Notes under the pieces: model-generated
What the model saw: the letters and a program-made list of their open reading frames with translations, nothing else
The model's database searches: none
Told to the model about the DNA's origin: nothing
Made by a program: the position numbers and the translations under genes
From: Bacteroidales bacterium
GTDB lineage: Bacteria > Bacteroidota > Bacteroidia > Bacteroidales > UBA7960
Direction of reading: 5' to 3'
DNA length: 7,732 bases
NCBI GenBank assembly: GCA_003554665.1
Contig: PWGY01000209.1
Coordinates: 1 to 7,732, forward strand
In this document: positions 6,619 to 7,732 of the stretch, piece after piece
Position numbering within the stretch: the stretch's first letter is position 1
How the letters are laid out: each line of letters opens with the position of its first letter

Positions 6619-6626
6619 CAAAAATA
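6619..6626 (-). promoter_or_regulatory. Predicted Bacteroidota -7 box for the amgK-rapZ transcript
   Basis: The minus strand reads TATTTTTG, an exact match to TAnnTTTG. It would start transcription near 6612 and give a leader of about 97 bases before the ATG at 6515. I do not see a convincing -33 TTTG at the expected spacing, so the call rests on the -7 box and on its place in a divergent intergenic region. Confidence 0.45.
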
Positions 6627-6652
6627 CGATTTTTATGATGTGGTGGCCGGCA

Positions 6653-6683
6653 TTGGGGTATTGATGGAAAAAGCCTATTTTTG
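6653..6683 (+). promoter_or_regulatory. Predicted Bacteroidota promoter for the ferritin-like gene
   Basis: The -7 box TATTTTTG (6676-6683) matches TAnnTTTG exactly, and a TTG at 6653-6655 lies 20 bases upstream, fitting the usual -33 spacing of this phylum. Transcription would begin near 6690, leaving a leader of about 30 A/T-rich bases before the ATG at 6719. No purine-rich Shine-Dalgarno precedes the start, which is normal for Bacteroidota. Confidence 0.6.
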
Positions 6684-6718
6684 TTTAAAAGATATTTTTT
6701 CATCAAAACCCATTTGAT

Positions 6719-7225
6719 ATGAACAAGCAAAGCGTTACCGATATTCTCAAGCAGGCCATCATTATGGAACACAGGGGCAAGGCGCTCTATGAGCAGGTTG
6801 CATCCCAGACCGGCAATGAAGATGTGCGGAAAATTTTCAATGTAATGGCAGAGGAAGAGCAGACACACATTGACTTTCTCCAGAAACAACTGGCTCACTA
6901 CAACAAACAGGGCAGTTTCGATAACAATGAACTGGAGAAGGCCCCTGATGGCGAAGCCATTGCCAATACCATTCTTGATGAAAAAATGGTAAAGGATATT
7001 TCCGGATCCGGATTTGAGGCTGCCGCCATTTCTGCTGCCATTGACATGGAGAACAAATCAGTGGAGGTTTATTCAAAGCGTGCTGCTGAAACAGATGATC
7101 CCAATGAAAAGGAGTTGTTTGACTGGCTCGCCAACTGGGAAAAAGGGCATCACAAACTGCTGATTGACCTGAACCAGCAGCTGACCGAGAAGGTGTGGTA
7201 TGACAACAACTTCTGGCCGTTTTAG
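6719..7225 (+). CDS. Ferritin-like diiron protein (rubrerythrin superfamily)
   Basis: This 168-residue soluble protein has the four-helix-bundle diiron pattern of the ferritin-like/rubrerythrin superfamily. Putative ligands come in order: E17 (IIMEHRG), E47 and H50 (EEEQTH, an ExxH), E111 (IDMENKS), and E141 and H144 (WEKGHH, a second ExxH). The two half-bundles repeat each other, as expected. A linker around 65-98 separates them. There is no C-terminal rubredoxin domain and no CxxC pair, so it is not a classical rubrerythrin. The tail VWYDNNFWPF is aromatic and resembles the tail of other stand-alone ferritin-like proteins of anaerobes. A role in peroxide reduction or iron handling is the family expectation, not shown here. 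The gene has its own promoter and is divergent from the kinase; panB follows after 58 bases. Confidence 0.88.
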   Translation: MNKQSVTDILKQAIIMEHRGKALYEQVASQTGNEDVRKIFNVMAEEEQTHIDFLQKQLAHYNKQGSFDNNELEKAPDGEAIANTILDEKMVKDISGSGFEAAAISAAIDMENKSVEVYSKRAAETDDPNEKELFDWLANWEKGHHKLLIDLNQQLTEKVWYDNNFWPF

Positions 7226-7239
7226 GTTGTTGAGAGAAC

Positions 7240-7255
7240 CCGGCTTTTGTGCCGG
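7240..7255 (+). terminator. Small hairpin after the ferritin-like gene, possible weak terminator
   Basis: CCGGC (7240-7244) pairs with GCCGG (7251-7255) around a six-base TTTTGT loop, 15 bases after the stop codon. No T-run follows, so efficient intrinsic termination is doubtful. It may instead be a processing or attenuation hairpin between the ferritin-like gene and panB. Confidence 0.3.
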
Positions 7256-7283
7256 AGTATTAACCTGTTAAATAGTTTGTGTC

Positions 7284-7732
7284 ATGAAGGCACCCAAAGA
7301 GATTACCAAGGTTACCACCCATGTTTTGCAGGAGATGAAACTCCGGCAGGAAAAAATTTCCATGCTTACCGCCTATGACTATTCCATGGCCCGCATTGTG
7401 GATCGCTCCGGCATTGATGTGATCCTGGTGGGAGATTCTGCAGCGAATGTCATGGCCGGCCACAAAACGACTTTGCCCATTACCCTGAATGAGATGATCT
7501 ACCATGCCAGTTCGGTGATGCGTGCGGTTCAGCGGGCACTGGTGGTGGTGGATATGCCCTTCGGTACCTACCAGGGAAACAGTCTGGAAGCCCTGTTGTC
7601 GGCCATCCGTATCATGAAGGAATCCAATGCCAATGCCGTCAAGATAGAAGGCGGGCAGGAGATCATGGAATCTGTTGACAGGATTTTGTCGGCAGGGATA
7701 CCCGTAATGGGGCACCTGGGGCTGACCCCGCA
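7284..7732 (+). CDS. panB: Ketopantoate hydroxymethyltransferase, N-terminal part (3' truncated by window)
   Basis: The reading frame is open from ATG 7284 to the end of the window, about 149 residues of an enzyme usually near 265-275 residues long. PanB transfers a hydroxymethyl group from methylene-tetrahydrofolate to 3-methyl-2-oxobutanoate to give ketopantoate, the first committed step of pantothenate and coenzyme A synthesis. Motifs appear in order: [14 protein letters not shown] (25-38), [20 protein letters not shown] (47-66), [10 protein letters not shown] (88-97) and NAVKIEGG (117-124). D51, D90 and E122 correspond to the metal-binding acidic residues of the family, and K120 to the substrate-binding lysine. 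The catalytic glutamate near residue 180 lies beyond the window. The start is the first ATG, preceded by an A/T-rich stretch with no Shine-Dalgarno. Assignment is very secure. Confidence 0.97.
   Translation, partial: MKAPKEITKVTTHVLQEMKLRQEKISMLTAYDYSMARIVDRSGIDVILVGDSAANVMAGHKTTLPITLNEMIYHASSVMRAVQRALVVVDMPFGTYQGNSLEALLSAIRIMKESNANAVKIEGGQEIMESVDRILSAGIPVMGHLGLTP

Overview
The window looks like ordinary chromosome of a member of the Bacteroidota, probably Bacteroidales or a close relative. This rests on protein style, two exact matches to the Bacteroidota -7 promoter box (TAnnTTTG) in the one divergent intergenic region, A-rich leaders with no clear Shine-Dalgarno, and an aminosugar-kinase/RapZ fusion that I associate with this phylum. 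No tRNA, rRNA, CRISPR array, insertion sequence or phage gene is visible.

Layout. (1) 1-717, plus strand: 3' end of alaS (alanyl-tRNA synthetase). (2) 868-3753, minus strand: a 961-residue AddB-like protein with a degenerate helicase region, a PD-(D/E)XK nuclease domain and four cysteines placed for an iron-sulfur cluster; it converges on alaS. (3) 3757-4003: repeat-filled intergenic DNA, with six hairpin units, a GGTT-rich stretch and a three-copy direct repeat that runs into the end of the next gene. (4) 3982-4743, minus strand: a MurU-like sugar-1-phosphate nucleotidyltransferase. (5) 4744-4907: spacer with a 25-bp tandem duplication. (6) 4908-6515, minus strand: an AmgK-like kinase fused to a RapZ C-terminal domain, with six copies of a 9-residue repeat inserted in the kinase. 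(7) 6516-6718: divergent promoter region with a 19-bp exact tandem duplication. (8) 6719-7225, plus strand: a ferritin-like diiron protein. (9) 7284 to the window end, plus strand: 5' part of panB (pantothenate synthesis).

How the genes fit together. The kinase/RapZ fusion and the nucleotidyltransferase match the AmgK-MurU pair of peptidoglycan recycling: MurNAc is phosphorylated at C1, then converted to UDP-MurNAc, bypassing MurA/MurB. In enterobacteria the RapZ C-terminal domain senses glucosamine-6-phosphate, so the fusion suggests an aminosugar sensor wired to a recycling kinase. The AddB-like gene lies downstream on the same strand and may be cotranscribed, without an obvious functional link.

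The most unusual DNA is the hairpin array at 3757-3903. Stem sequences differ between units but pairing is kept, and every loop reads GNA on the minus strand. More broadly, 3757-6562 holds several unrelated short tandem repeats, confined to non-coding DNA, a gene end or a tolerant protein loop.
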